A DNA stretch of 64,000 nucleotides from positions 3,257,501 through 3,321,500 of the forward strand of contig NC_015186.1 in the NCBI RefSeq assembly GCF_000202835.1. Direction: 5' to 3'. The notes below the pieces were generated by a model. The model had not been told where the DNA came from. It made no database searches and worked only from the letters and a program-made list of their open reading frames with translations. Origin of the DNA: Acidiphilium multivorum AIU301. Its GTDB lineage: Bacteria; Pseudomonadota; Alphaproteobacteria; Acetobacterales; Acetobacteraceae. The translations under genes were made by a program, and so were the position numbers. The stretch's first letter is position 1, and each line of letters starts with the position of its first letter. This document shows, piece by piece, positions 27,674 through 36,089 of the stretch.

Positions 27674-30361
27674 TCAGTGGAACAGCGACTGGAGCAGGTT
27701 CTGCGGCCCGCTCACCGCGCCGGGGGCCTGGCCGCTGCCGCTGCCGGTGCCGCCGCCGTTGCCGCCGCCCGTGGCGAGGCCGGCGGTGGTCGGCGCCGGG
27801 CCGGGATGGCCCATCCGCGCGAGAGCCAGGGCCGAGGCGCAGCTCTGCGGCGCGGCGGAGCGCGGCGCCAGGCCGAGCTGGCGGGTGATCTGGCCGAACA
27901 GGGTCTGCCCGCCGCCCATCTTCTGGCCGGCGGCGGCGATCGCCTGGGCATAGTCGCCGGGCGGGGCGATGCCGGTGGCCGGATGCGCCAGCGTGCCGGT
28001 GACCGCGAAGGGGATCGGCGTGGCGCCGCCGCCGAGATCGGTCTGCGGCCGGAGCACGACGTTGAGCCCCTCGGTCGCGAGGTTGACGGTGCCGCCGCCG
28101 GTCATGAACAGCCGGCTGGAATCGAGCGTCAGCGCGCGGATGCTGGCGAGGCCGGCATGGGCGTCGATCCGCGTGGCGAAGCAGCGCAGCTGCACCGGGC
28201 CCTGGGCGCCGGCGACGCCGGCGGGCAGGCCGGCGGCGGTCAGCAGCCGGTCGAGCAGCGCGCCGTCGATCTCGCCGTTCACCGTCGAGACGCCGAGCGA
28301 GCCGTTCAGGGTCGAGGCGATGTCATGCGCGGTGGAGCCGGCGCCGCCGAGATCGGCGTAGAGCTGCACCGTCGCCGAGGCCGAGCCGGGCTGGCCGAGC
28401 AGGCGGAGCAGCGGGCCGAGGCGGAAGGCCGGCGCCTGTTCGATGAGGCGCACGCTCGGCGGATTTGCCGCGGCGTCGACCATCAGCGTGCCGGAGACCG
28501 GGCCGCCGGGCAGCTCGCCGCTGATCGGGCGGACCGTGAGCACGCCGTTGCGCAGCAGCGCGTGCGCCGTCAGCGCGCGGTAATCGGCGCCGGCATAGGT
28601 GAGCTTGTCCACCGTCAGCTCGACATTGCCGTCCGCCGCGCGGAGCAGGTTGAAGGGCAGCGGCGTATCGGGGATCAGATGCGGGTTCGACGGCGCGACC
28701 GCCGCCGCCGGTTTCGGCTGCGGGCTGGCCTGCGGCGGCGCGGCACCGCCGGCGCCGGCCGTGCCGGGCGTGGCCGCCGCCGGCTTCGGCATCGCCTTGA
28801 GCAGCGCCGTCAGGTCGATCCGCGAGGCGTGGATCACCGCCTGCAGGTCGGGCTTCGGGCCGAGCCGCAGGCTGAAGGCGCCACCGAGCTGCGCCTGGGC
28901 GGAGCTGATCGCGAGGCTGTTCAGCGCGACCGTGTTTGCAAGCCCCTGGCCGCCCGGATCGGTGAGCAGGCCGGAGACGCCGATATCGGTCCAGGCCGGC
29001 AGCGGCGTGCCGACGAGGTCGGAGAGTTTCGCGAGGTCGGGGATCGTCGCGCTCAGCTTCATCGCGACGCCGGCGAGCTTCGAGGGGGTCGCCATGCCGC
29101 CCGCGGCGTTGAACAGCGCGTTGCCGACCCGGCCGGCGACGTTCATGGTGAAGCGCTCGGTGGGCACGGCGTGGGCCGGGGCGGGTGCGCCGAGGGCCGC
29201 CTCGATCACGGGGCCGACCGGGCCGGCCTTGCCTTCGAGCCCGACCTGCCGGCCCTGGTACTGGCCGGCCAGCGCGACGTCCACCGCCTGGTCGAGCGCG
29301 GGCAGGGTGATGTTCATCGAGCGGAGCGACAGGCCCTTGCGCCAGGCGGTCAGGTCCGACTTGCCGGCGGTGAGGCTGACATTGGTGACCGAGGGCAGGG
29401 TCCCGCCGGCGGGCGGGCCGAGATCCGCCCGCAGGTCGACCTGTTGCAGCGGCGGCAGGTCGCCGCGGTCGGCGGCGGGCAGGTAGGCGGCGAGCGGGGC
29501 GAGGTCGGGTGCCGTGGCGTGCAGGTGCAGCGCGTAGCCGCTGGCCTCGCGCGGATGGGCGATCTGCCCGGTCACGCGCAGGTTCGCCCCCTGGCCGCTC
29601 ACGGTCAGGTCCACCGGCCAGGGCGCGCCGCCGGCGACGCTGCCGGTCAGCCGCGAGACCGGCCCGGTGGTGCCGGCCACGGTGAAGGGGGTGCCGTTGT
29701 ACTGCGCGTCGATCGCCAGCTGCAGCGGCGCGTCGAGCGAGGCGGCGCGGCCGGTGAAGCGGGCGATGTGCAGGACGGTGGGCTGCGGCGTCGCCAGCGC
29801 GGCGGGCTGGCCGGCGTTGAGCGGGACCAGCGCCATCGGCGGGTGGTAGGTGATCGTGCCGTTCTCGATCGAGACCGATTGCAGGGCGACGCCGGCCGCC
29901 GGGCCGGATGCGGACCCGGTGCCGGCGCCGGTGCCGGCGGGTGCCGGGGCGCCCTGGCCGATCAGCCAGTCGGGCGTGCCGGTCGGCCCGTATTCGAGGT
30001 TGATCACCGGATCGACCAGCACGAGATCGAGGATGTTGAGCTGGTGGCGCAGCAGCGGCAGCAGCGCGACCTTCGCCTCGATCCGCCGCAGGGTGGCGAG
30101 ATTGGTGTTCTGGTAGCCGGGCGGATTGGCGATGGTGATGCCGGTGGCCGAGATCGTCGGCACCAGCGAGAGGCTCATGCGCAGCCGCCCGTCGATGCTG
30201 ACGGGCCGGTGCAGCGCCCGTTCCGCCGCGGCGATCACCTGCGGCTTGTAGCTGTTGGGATCGAAGCTCGCGAGGAATAGGCCGATGACCGCGAGCGGTG
30301 CCAGAATGACGATCGCGACAACGATGACCGCGATGCGCCGGAAGGTCCGTCTTGCCTGCAT
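27674..30361 (-). CDS. AsmA family protein
   Basis: 895 aa, anchored by one N-terminal transmembrane helix (IAVIVVAIVILAPLAVIGLFL) with the bulk in the periplasm. Domain pattern: the AsmA N-terminal domain with ASFDPNSYKPQVIAAAERAL and DGRLRMSLSLVPTI, a central variable region, and the AsmA C-terminal domain near VSTVNGEIDGALLDRLL and LFMTGGGTVNLATEGL. The family forms bridge-like lipid-transfer tubes between membranes. The start is ATG 30361 with AAGGGG upstream; a TTG two codons earlier is less likely. Leads the minus-strand operon. Confidence 0.9.
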   Translation of the reverse strand: MQARRTFRRIAVIVVAIVILAPLAVIGLFLASFDPNSYKPQVIAAAERALHRPVSIDGRLRMSLSLVPTISATGITIANPPGYQNTNLATLRRIEAKVALLPLLRHQLNILDLVLVDPVINLEYGPTGTPDWLIGQGAPAPAGTGAGTGSASGPAAGVALQSVSIENGTITYHPPMALVPLNAGQPAALATPQPTVLHIARFTGRAASLDAPLQLAIDAQYNGTPFTVAGTTGPVSRLTGSVAGGAPWPVDLTVSGQGANLRVTGQIAHPREASGYALHLHATAPDLAPLAAYLPAADRGDLPPLQQVDLRADLGPPAGGTLPSVTNVSLTAGKSDLTAWRKGLSLRSMNITLPALDQAVDVALAGQYQGRQVGLEGKAGPVGPVIEAALGAPAPAHAVPTERFTMNVAGRVGNALFNAAGGMATPSKLAGVAMKLSATIPDLAKLSDLVGTPLPAWTDIGVSGLLTDPGGQGLANTVALNSLAISSAQAQLGGAFSLRLGPKPDLQAVIHASRIDLTALLKAMPKPAAATPGTAGAGGAAPPQASPQPKPAAAVAPSNPHLIPDTPLPFNLLRAADGNVELTVDKLTYAGADYRALTAHALLRNGVLTVRPISGELPGGPVSGTLMVDAAANPPSVRLIEQAPAFRLGPLLRLLGQPGSASATVQLYADLGGAGSTAHDIASTLNGSLGVSTVNGEIDGALLDRLLTAAGLPAGVAGAQGPVQLRCFATRIDAHAGLASIRALTLDSSRLFMTGGGTVNLATEGLNVVLRPQTDLGGGATPIPFAVTGTLAHPATGIAPPGDYAQAIAAAGQKMGGGQTLFGQITRQLGLAPRSAAPQSCASALALARMGHPGPAPTTAGLATGGGNGGGTGSGSGQAPGAVSGPQNLLQSLFH

Positions 30362-30424
30362 GATCAACCCCTTACGCCAAAACCGCGATCGTTGCGAGGG
30401 CGGCGGCGCGGGATTGCGCTGAAT

Positions 30425-32326
30425 TCAGAACCCGAACATGTGATCGAACGAAAACGCGCCATGGCCGAGGCCGGCGCCGTCGTGCTTGCCGTGATAGCCG
30501 AACAGCCGGCAGGTCGCGTCGCGGATGATGACGTAGCCGCCGGCGGCGCGCGCCAGCACCTCGGCGCCGAAGATCCGCCAGGGCTCGACGATGGCCGAAC
30601 CCGAGCAGGCGATGGCCAGTTTCTGCTCGGCCAGCACGCGGCCCTCGGCGTCGTGCAGCATCAGCACGGTGGCCGAGTGCGGATGCCAGGCGGCGGAGGC
30701 GGGGTAGGTCAGCACGCAGAAGCTCGGCCGCGTCGCGCTGCCGAGATCGAGGAACAGCCGGGTCGACAGGCCGGGCGGCGGGCCGGAATAGGATTGCGGC
30801 TCGCCCTTCCAGGTCATCAGCGTGTTGAACACATGCGCGCCGAAGCTGGTTTCGGCGGCGTGCGAGCCGTCCCGCGCCTCGTAGCGGAACAGGCCGTGCA
30901 GCCATCCATCCGCCTCGCCGCCCCCGGCGAAGTCGTAGACCAGCTCGCCATGCCCGCCTTCCGGCAGCGCGCCCTCCGGCAGCACCTCGTCGAGATCGAT
31001 GGCGCAGGCATGGTCGCGCGGGAGCGTGCCGGGCCGGTGCTCGGCCACCTTGCGTCCGTCCGGCGCGAAGACGTCGAGCCGGAGCGGCAGGTCAGCCTGG
31101 GTGTGGGCCATCGGCGTCGGCAGCGCGACCGAGCGGAACCGCTCCCGCGGCAGGATCGGGAAGGGGAGCAGAAAACCGCGGCCGAGCAGCGGCGAGAGGC
31201 TGCGGATCGCCGGATCGGGGCGGAGGTCGGCGCGCTCGACATTCATGTGGGCGATGCGGGTGCGCCCGGCGCGCACCACCTCGTAGCGCGGGCGCACCAC
31301 GTGGCGGCCTGCGCGCAGCTCGATCTGCGCCGGCCAGCGCAGCCCGGGCAGCAGTTCGGCGACGTCGATGGCGCGGGTCGCGAACGGGGCGATCGGCTCC
31401 GCCAGCGCCACCGGCGCCTCGGCGCCCATCCGGTCGAGGCTGATCGCCCCGGCGGGGATCGGCACGGCGTGGCTGTTCTGCACCCAGAGGATCACCGTCT
31501 CGTCCTCGCGCGGGGCGGGCAGGCCGGCGAAGCGCTCGGAGGGCCAGGCATTGGCGTCGTGCGTGCAGGACAGGCTCGCCCCGTTGCCGGCGGCATGGGT
31601 GTCGAGCGCGTATTTCACCACATCGTGACCGGCGACGCCGATGGCGTGGATGAAGAGCTGCCCGGTGAACGGCCCGAGCCCGTGCGCGCGCCGCACCTCG
31701 GCGCTGTCGATGCGGACGCTGCCGGCGTGATCGGGCAGCGCGCGCTCGAACTCGGCGAGCACCGCGCCGGCGGCGTCGAACAGGCGGCACCACAGGCGCA
31801 CGCCGGTCGCGCCGTAGCCGTGCCAGTAATTCGCGGTGACGAGGCTGGTCGTCATCGCGTCGTCGTCGCGGAAGAAGGCGAAATTGGTGGCGAAGTTCAG
31901 CGGGTCGAGATAGCGGCGGCGGTTGGTCAGCAGCCGGTCGGGCAGGCGCACCTCGTCGAGGGTGAGGATGTCGGCGCCGGGCAGCAGGGTGGCCAGCCGG
32001 TCGGCCAGGCGGTGCGCGTCGAAGGCGGCGATCAGCACGGTGGCGGGTGCGGCGGCGACGAGGTCGGTCAGCGGCCTCGTGGCGAGGCCGCCGCGGCGCT
32101 CGCCGATCGCCAGCGTGTCGTGCACGTAGACGGCATCGACCGGAAACGCCGGGGCCAGGGCGCGCAGCGGCGCAAAAATGCGCTCGGGATCGTAGACCGC
32201 GACCGGGCCGGCGGCGGCCAGGCGCGCGGCCAGGCGCTCCAGCGCCGCGGCGGCCAGCGGGTGCGCCAGCGCCTTGTAGACCGCGTTGCCGCCGCGGACA
32301 TTGTCGAACGTGTCGATCTCGAGCAT
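30425..32326 (-). CDS. Unknown 633-aa protein paired with ELM1-family gene
   Basis: I do not recognise this protein. There is no signal peptide or transmembrane helix, and the composition looks like a soluble globular protein. Segments that look conserved: FDNVRGGNAVYKALAHP at the N-terminus, YLDPLNFATNFAFFRDDD near 160, RIAHMNVERADLRPDP in the middle, and IIRDATCRLFGYHGKHDG near the C-terminus. The first 110 residues alternate helix and strand, which could be a nucleotide- or SAM-binding fold, but no motif confirms this. It begins 5 nt after the ELM1-family stop, so the two genes are clearly co-transcribed. Confidence 0.85.
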   Translation of the reverse strand: MLEIDTFDNVRGGNAVYKALAHPLAAAALERLAARLAAAGPVAVYDPERIFAPLRALAPAFPVDAVYVHDTLAIGERRGGLATRPLTDLVAAAPATVLIAAFDAHRLADRLATLLPGADILTLDEVRLPDRLLTNRRRYLDPLNFATNFAFFRDDDAMTTSLVTANYWHGYGATGVRLWCRLFDAAGAVLAEFERALPDHAGSVRIDSAEVRRAHGLGPFTGQLFIHAIGVAGHDVVKYALDTHAAGNGASLSCTHDANAWPSERFAGLPAPREDETVILWVQNSHAVPIPAGAISLDRMGAEAPVALAEPIAPFATRAIDVAELLPGLRWPAQIELRAGRHVVRPRYEVVRAGRTRIAHMNVERADLRPDPAIRSLSPLLGRGFLLPFPILPRERFRSVALPTPMAHTQADLPLRLDVFAPDGRKVAEHRPGTLPRDHACAIDLDEVLPEGALPEGGHGELVYDFAGGGEADGWLHGLFRYEARDGSHAAETSFGAHVFNTLMTWKGEPQSYSGPPPGLSTRLFLDLGSATRPSFCVLTYPASAAWHPHSATVLMLHDAEGRVLAEQKLAIACSGSAIVEPWRIFGAEVLARAAGGYVIIRDATCRLFGYHGKHDGAGLGHGAFSFDHMFGF

Positions 32327-32331
32327 CGAAG

Positions 32332-33351
32332 TCAGACTCCCAGCATCCGGCGCAGCTCGGCGGCGGCCATCGGCGTGTCGTTCAGCGCCGCCGTGGCCCA
32401 GGTCTGCAGCCGGCCATCGAAGTTCCGGGCGCGGCCGCAGGCGACCATGTCGTCCATGAAGGCGCCGATGCGGGTGGATTTGCCGGGCAGGCGGGCGATC
32501 ATCACCGGCGCGTCGGTGGCCACCGCCTCGGAGACCATCGAGACGGAATCCCCCGTCACCACGATCGCGTCGGCGACGGCGAGCATGCCGAAATAGGGGT
32601 TCTCGCCCTGCATGTCCCAGATCCAGGCGCCGCGCGGGCGCAGCGCCTCCTCGAGGATGGCGCGGGCGGCGGGCTCGGTGCGGCGCGAGGGGGTGAGCAT
32701 CAGCCCGACGCGGTCGCGGTCCATCATCCCGGCGAGCTGCTCGGCGAGGGTGCGCGCCGCCGCGGTGTCGAGCCGGTAGCGGCCGTTCGAGCCGCCGACC
32801 AGCACGGCGACGAGCGGGCGCGGCAGGCCGGCGAAATGCGGCGCCCACAGCGCGCGCTCGAGGGCGAGGCGCTCGGGCGTGACCCGGTGCAGCGCGGTGC
32901 GGGTGACGATGACGTTCGGGCCGGTCAGCCCGTCGTGCTTCGCGACCACCACGGCGTCGAACCGGCCGGTGTCCATGCGCGGGTGCTGGATGATCACGGC
33001 CGGCAGGTCCGGCCGGCGCAGCGTCGCCAGCACGCGGGCGGCGGCCCCGCCGGCGCCGAGCATCAGGTCGCCCTCCGGCGGGGCGAGGGCCGCCGCGTCG
33101 ATCGCGCAGCGCGGATCGGGCCAGAGCATCGGCGAGAACAGGGTCCACGGCCGCTTCGGCGCGATGACGCGGAAATCGGTCCGGAATCCGGCGGCTTCCG
33201 CGAGGCCCAGGGCCTGGGAGCGGAGACCGGCGAGGTCGGTGCACAGGACGCGGGCGGTGACCGGAGCGGCCTGTCCGTCGGCGATGGCTTGGGTTGCGGC
33301 CATGAGAGTCGGCGCGGCTTGCATCGCGGCGTTTTCGTGCCAGCCGGACAT
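32332..33351 (-). CDS. ELM1-family glycosyltransferase-like protein
   Basis: 339 aa from the upstream ATG; the conserved part starts around residue 30. Marks of the mitochondrial-fission ELM1 family: GAGGAAARVLATLR, PAVIIQHPRMD, FDAVVVAKHDGLTGPNVI, LVAVLVGGSNGRYRLD, LTPSRRTEPAAR, and VADAIVVTGDSVSMVSEA with an extended GT-B-like C-half. Bacterial members have no settled function; the fold suggests a nucleotide-sugar enzyme. Paired with the unknown 633-aa gene and divergent from the deacylase gene. Confidence 0.85.
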   Translation of the reverse strand: MSGWHENAAMQAAPTLMAATQAIADGQAAPVTARVLCTDLAGLRSQALGLAEAAGFRTDFRVIAPKRPWTLFSPMLWPDPRCAIDAAALAPPEGDLMLGAGGAAARVLATLRRPDLPAVIIQHPRMDTGRFDAVVVAKHDGLTGPNVIVTRTALHRVTPERLALERALWAPHFAGLPRPLVAVLVGGSNGRYRLDTAAARTLAEQLAGMMDRDRVGLMLTPSRRTEPAARAILEEALRPRGAWIWDMQGENPYFGMLAVADAIVVTGDSVSMVSEAVATDAPVMIARLPGKSTRIGAFMDDMVACGRARNFDGRLQTWATAALNDTPMAAAELRRMLGV

Positions 33352-33469
33352 TTCGTCAACACATGTCGCACGGTTGCAGGTTTTTCATCTCTGGGTAGAG
33401 TGGCGCCATGGCAAGTTCGCGCCGAATGAAAGCCCGCCACGACCGCGCCGGACCGGCGGCGCCGCCGTG

Positions 33470-34429
33470 ATGAGCGCGGCCGGGAGCGACACGGCATCGC
33501 TGCCGCGCTTCGAGGTGCGGCTCGCGGCGCCCGACCTTGCGCCCTGGCTGCCGGGCAATACCGGCATCGAGGGGTTCATCACCTTCGCCGCCCCGCGCTC
33601 GGGGCCGCATGTGATGGTGCTGGCGCTGATGCACGGCAACGAGATCGCCGGCGCCGCGGTGCTCGACGCCCTGCTGCGCGAGGGGCCGCGCCCGGCCTGC
33701 GGGCGGCTCACGCTCGGCTTCGTCAACCTCGCCGCCTATCGCCGCTTCGATCCGGAGAACCCGGTCGCCTCGCGCTTCGTCGACGAGGACCTGAACCGGG
33801 TGTGGGACCCGGCGGCGCTGGAAGGCCCGCGCCGCTCCGCCGAGCTCGACCGTGCCCGCGCGATCTGGCCGCTGATCGCCGAGGCGGACTGGGTGATCGA
33901 CCTGCATTCGATGCTCTGGCCCTCGGACCCGCTGGTGCTGTGCGGCCAGGGCGCGCGCAGCCGGGCGCTGGCGATGGCGATGGGCACGCCGGCGCTGGTG
34001 GTGGCCGATGGCGGCCATGCCGGCGGGCGCCGGCTGATCGACCATCCGCGCTTCCTCGCCGAGGCGGGCGATGCCGCGGCCGTGCTGGTCGAGGCCGGGC
34101 AGCACTGGCAGGAGGACACGGTGCGGCAGATGCGCGCGAGCGTGGATGCCGCGCTCGCCCGCGCCGGCATGATCGGGCCGGTGCCGCCGGGCGCGCCGCC
34201 GCGCTTCGCCGAGGTCTCGCGGGTGGTGACCGCCAATACCGGCCGCTTCGCCTTCGTGCGGCCGTTCCGCGGCGGCGAGGTGATCCGCCGGCGGGACACG
34301 CTGCTCGCGCGCGACGGCGCGGCGGAGATCCGCACCCCGCACGACGACTGCCTGCTGATCATGCCGAGCCTGCGCACCAGCCGCGGCCATACCGCCGTGC
34401 GCCTCGCCCGCTTCGCCGCGCCGGAGTGA
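33470..34429 (+). CDS. Succinylglutamate desuccinylase/aspartoacylase family zinc hydrolase
   Basis: 319 aa. M14-like carboxypeptidase fold. Zinc ligands: His/Glu in LALMHGNEIAG and His in VIDLHSM; the substrate segment DLNRVWD lies between them. The C-terminal domain includes AVLVEAGQHWQED. The acyl-amino-acid or other substrate is not known, and no arginine succinyltransferase genes are nearby. The start ATG 33470 overlaps the stop of a possible 20-codon upstream frame. GTG 33467 is an alternative. Confidence 0.85.
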   Translation: MSAAGSDTASLPRFEVRLAAPDLAPWLPGNTGIEGFITFAAPRSGPHVMVLALMHGNEIAGAAVLDALLREGPRPACGRLTLGFVNLAAYRRFDPENPVASRFVDEDLNRVWDPAALEGPRRSAELDRARAIWPLIAEADWVIDLHSMLWPSDPLVLCGQGARSRALAMAMGTPALVVADGGHAGGRRLIDHPRFLAEAGDAAAVLVEAGQHWQEDTVRQMRASVDAALARAGMIGPVPPGAPPRFAEVSRVVTANTGRFAFVRPFRGGEVIRRRDTLLARDGAAEIRTPHDDCLLIMPSLRTSRGHTAVRLARFAAPE

Positions 34430-34439
34430 GCGCCGCGCG

Positions 34440-35318
34440 CTATTCCGAGCCGCGTTCGGCCCCCTGGCGCCAGCGCGCCTCGGCCTCGGCCTGCAGGCGC
34501 TTGAAGCTGCGGCGGCTGAACGGCAGCATCGCCAGGTAGGCGACGACGAGCAGCGAGAGGCCGAGCCAGGGATCGGCCATCAGCACCGCGGCGGCGACGA
34601 TCACGCCGAGCAGGATGCCGATGACGTAGTGCGGCGGCACCTTGAAGTTCTTGAAGTTCCAGACCGGCAGCGTCGAGATGCAGAGCAGCGCGGTGCCGAC
34701 CAGCACCGCGGCGCTGAGCGCCGGTGCGCGGGCGAGGGTGGCGAGGCCGGCGCCGCCGTGCCGCGCCGCCTCGAGGCCGAGATAGATCGGCAGCAGCGCG
34801 ATCGCCGCCCCCGCCGGGGCGGGCACGCCGGTGAAGAAGTTGCCGGCGAAGCGGAAGGCGGGCAGGTGGCCATCGGCCTCGTGCGGGATCTCGTCGATCG
34901 CCGCGTTGAAGCGGGCGAGGCGCAGCGCCATGCAGGCGGTGAACATCAGCGGCGGCAGGTAGCCGAACGCGCCCCAGGCGCTGAGCGACCAGAGATAGAG
35001 CACCAGCGCCGGCGCCGCGCCGAAGCAGAGGAAGTCGGACAGGCTGTCGAATTCCGCGCCGAAGCGGGAGGTGGCCTTGAGCAGGCGGGCGAGCCGGCCG
35101 TCCAGCCCGTCGATCACGCCGGCGACGGCGATGGCGATCACCGCGCCGCCGAAGCGCTGCTCGAGCGCGAAGCGGATCGCGCTGAAGCCGACGCAGAGGC
35201 CGAACAGGGTCAGCAGGTTCGGCAGCATGCGGTTGAAGCTCATGCCGCGCAGGCGGGGGCGGCGCGGCGGGCGGCGCCGGGGCAGGGCGAAGAGCGGCGG
35301 CTTTTCCGCCCCGCTCAT
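34440..35318 (-). CDS. pssA: CDP-diacylglycerol--serine O-phosphatidyltransferase
   Basis: 292-aa membrane enzyme that makes phosphatidylserine. The CDP-alcohol phosphotransferase motif is intact: DGLDGRLARLLKATSRFGAEFDSLSD region, with the Asp-Gly...Ala-Arg...Gly...Asp...Asp pattern near residues 70-95. About 7-8 transmembrane helices. The start overlaps the psd stop by 4 nt, giving a psd-pssA operon that covers both steps from CDP-DAG to phosphatidylethanolamine. The C-terminus is polar. Confidence 0.95.
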   Translation of the reverse strand: MSGAEKPPLFALPRRRPPRRPRLRGMSFNRMLPNLLTLFGLCVGFSAIRFALEQRFGGAVIAIAVAGVIDGLDGRLARLLKATSRFGAEFDSLSDFLCFGAAPALVLYLWSLSAWGAFGYLPPLMFTACMALRLARFNAAIDEIPHEADGHLPAFRFAGNFFTGVPAPAGAAIALLPIYLGLEAARHGGAGLATLARAPALSAAVLVGTALLCISTLPVWNFKNFKVPPHYVIGILLGVIVAAAVLMADPWLGLSLLVVAYLAMLPFSRRSFKRLQAEAEARWRQGAERGSE

Positions 35319-36004
35319 GACCCGCCTTGCGGCGCGGCGGGGGGCAGCAGGCCCATCACCGTCTCGCCGCCGACCATGCGCTGGCCGACCGCGACCAGCG
35401 GCACCGTGCCGGGCGGCAGATAGAGATCGGTGCGGCTGCCGAAGCGGATGATGCCGAAGCGCGCGCCGGTTTCCACCCGGTCGCCCTCGTGCACGTCGCA
35501 CAGGATGCGCCGCGCGATCAGCCCGGCGATCTGCACCACCGCGATCTCGGCGCCGGAATCGAGGCGGATGGCGAGGGCGTTGCGCTCGTTCTCCTCGGCC
35601 TCCTTCGCCGCCGCGTTCACGAACTTGCCGTGGCGGTAGGAGATGCGGGTGACGATGCCGGCCATCGGCACGCGGTTCACATGCACGTCGAGCACCGAGA
35701 GGAAGGTGGCGATGCGCGGCATCATCACCGCCGGCAGGCCGAGCTCGGGCGGCGGCAGCGCCTCGTCGATGATGACGACGCGGCCATCCGCCGGGGCGAG
35801 CAGGGCATCGGGCCGGGCGGGCGGCACGCGCGCGGGGTCGCGGAAGAAGAACAGGCAGAACAGCGCGAACAGCGCGCCGAGCCAGGCCAGCCAGCCGGCG
35901 GTGGCGAGGCCGATCAGGAAGACGACGAGGCCGGCGGCGATGAACGGCCGGCCGGCGCGGTGCGGCGGCACCAGGGCGGCGCGCACGGAGTCGATGATGT
36001 CCAT
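35315..36004 (-). CDS. psd: Phosphatidylserine decarboxylase (PSD-B/archaetidyl type)
   Basis: 229 aa, the short-form family. Two N-terminal transmembrane helices (residues about 20-53), then FFFRDPARVPPA, LLAPADGRV, MFLSVLDVHVNR-like FLSVLDVHVNRVPM, and the self-cleavage site FGS at 188-190 (Ser190 becomes the pyruvoyl group). Matures into two subunits. Makes phosphatidylethanolamine from the PssA product; overlaps pssA. The LysM gene lies 75 bp upstream on the same strand. Confidence 0.95.
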   Translation of the reverse strand: MDIIDSVRAALVPPHRAGRPFIAAGLVVFLIGLATAGWLAWLGALFALFCLFFFRDPARVPPARPDALLAPADGRVVIIDEALPPPELGLPAVMMPRIATFLSVLDVHVNRVPMAGIVTRISYRHGKFVNAAAKEAEENERNALAIRLDSGAEIAVVQIAGLIARRILCDVHEGDRVETGARFGIIRFGSRTDLYLPPGTVPLVAVGQRMVGGETVMGLLPPAAPQGGS

Positions 36005-36059
36005 GCGCGGGTTATGGCGAGCGGGGCGAGGACTGGCAAGAACGCCCTTCGCCCAGGGG

Positions 36060-36089
36060 CGGGATCAGCTCGTGCGGGATCAGCTCGTG
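36060..36089. repeat. 15-bp exact tandem duplication at the LysM gene end
   Basis: CGGGATCAGCTCGTG at 36060-36074 and again at 36075-36089. The second copy contains the LysM gene stop (tca at 36080-36082); the period is a multiple of three, so the same frame is followed by a second stop. Confidence 0.95.

Noticed and set aside
27503-30280. A 925-codon plus-strand frame opposite AsmA and ATP12
   Set aside because: Low-complexity Gly/Arg/Ala composition and no family pattern; the minus-strand genes explain the DNA.
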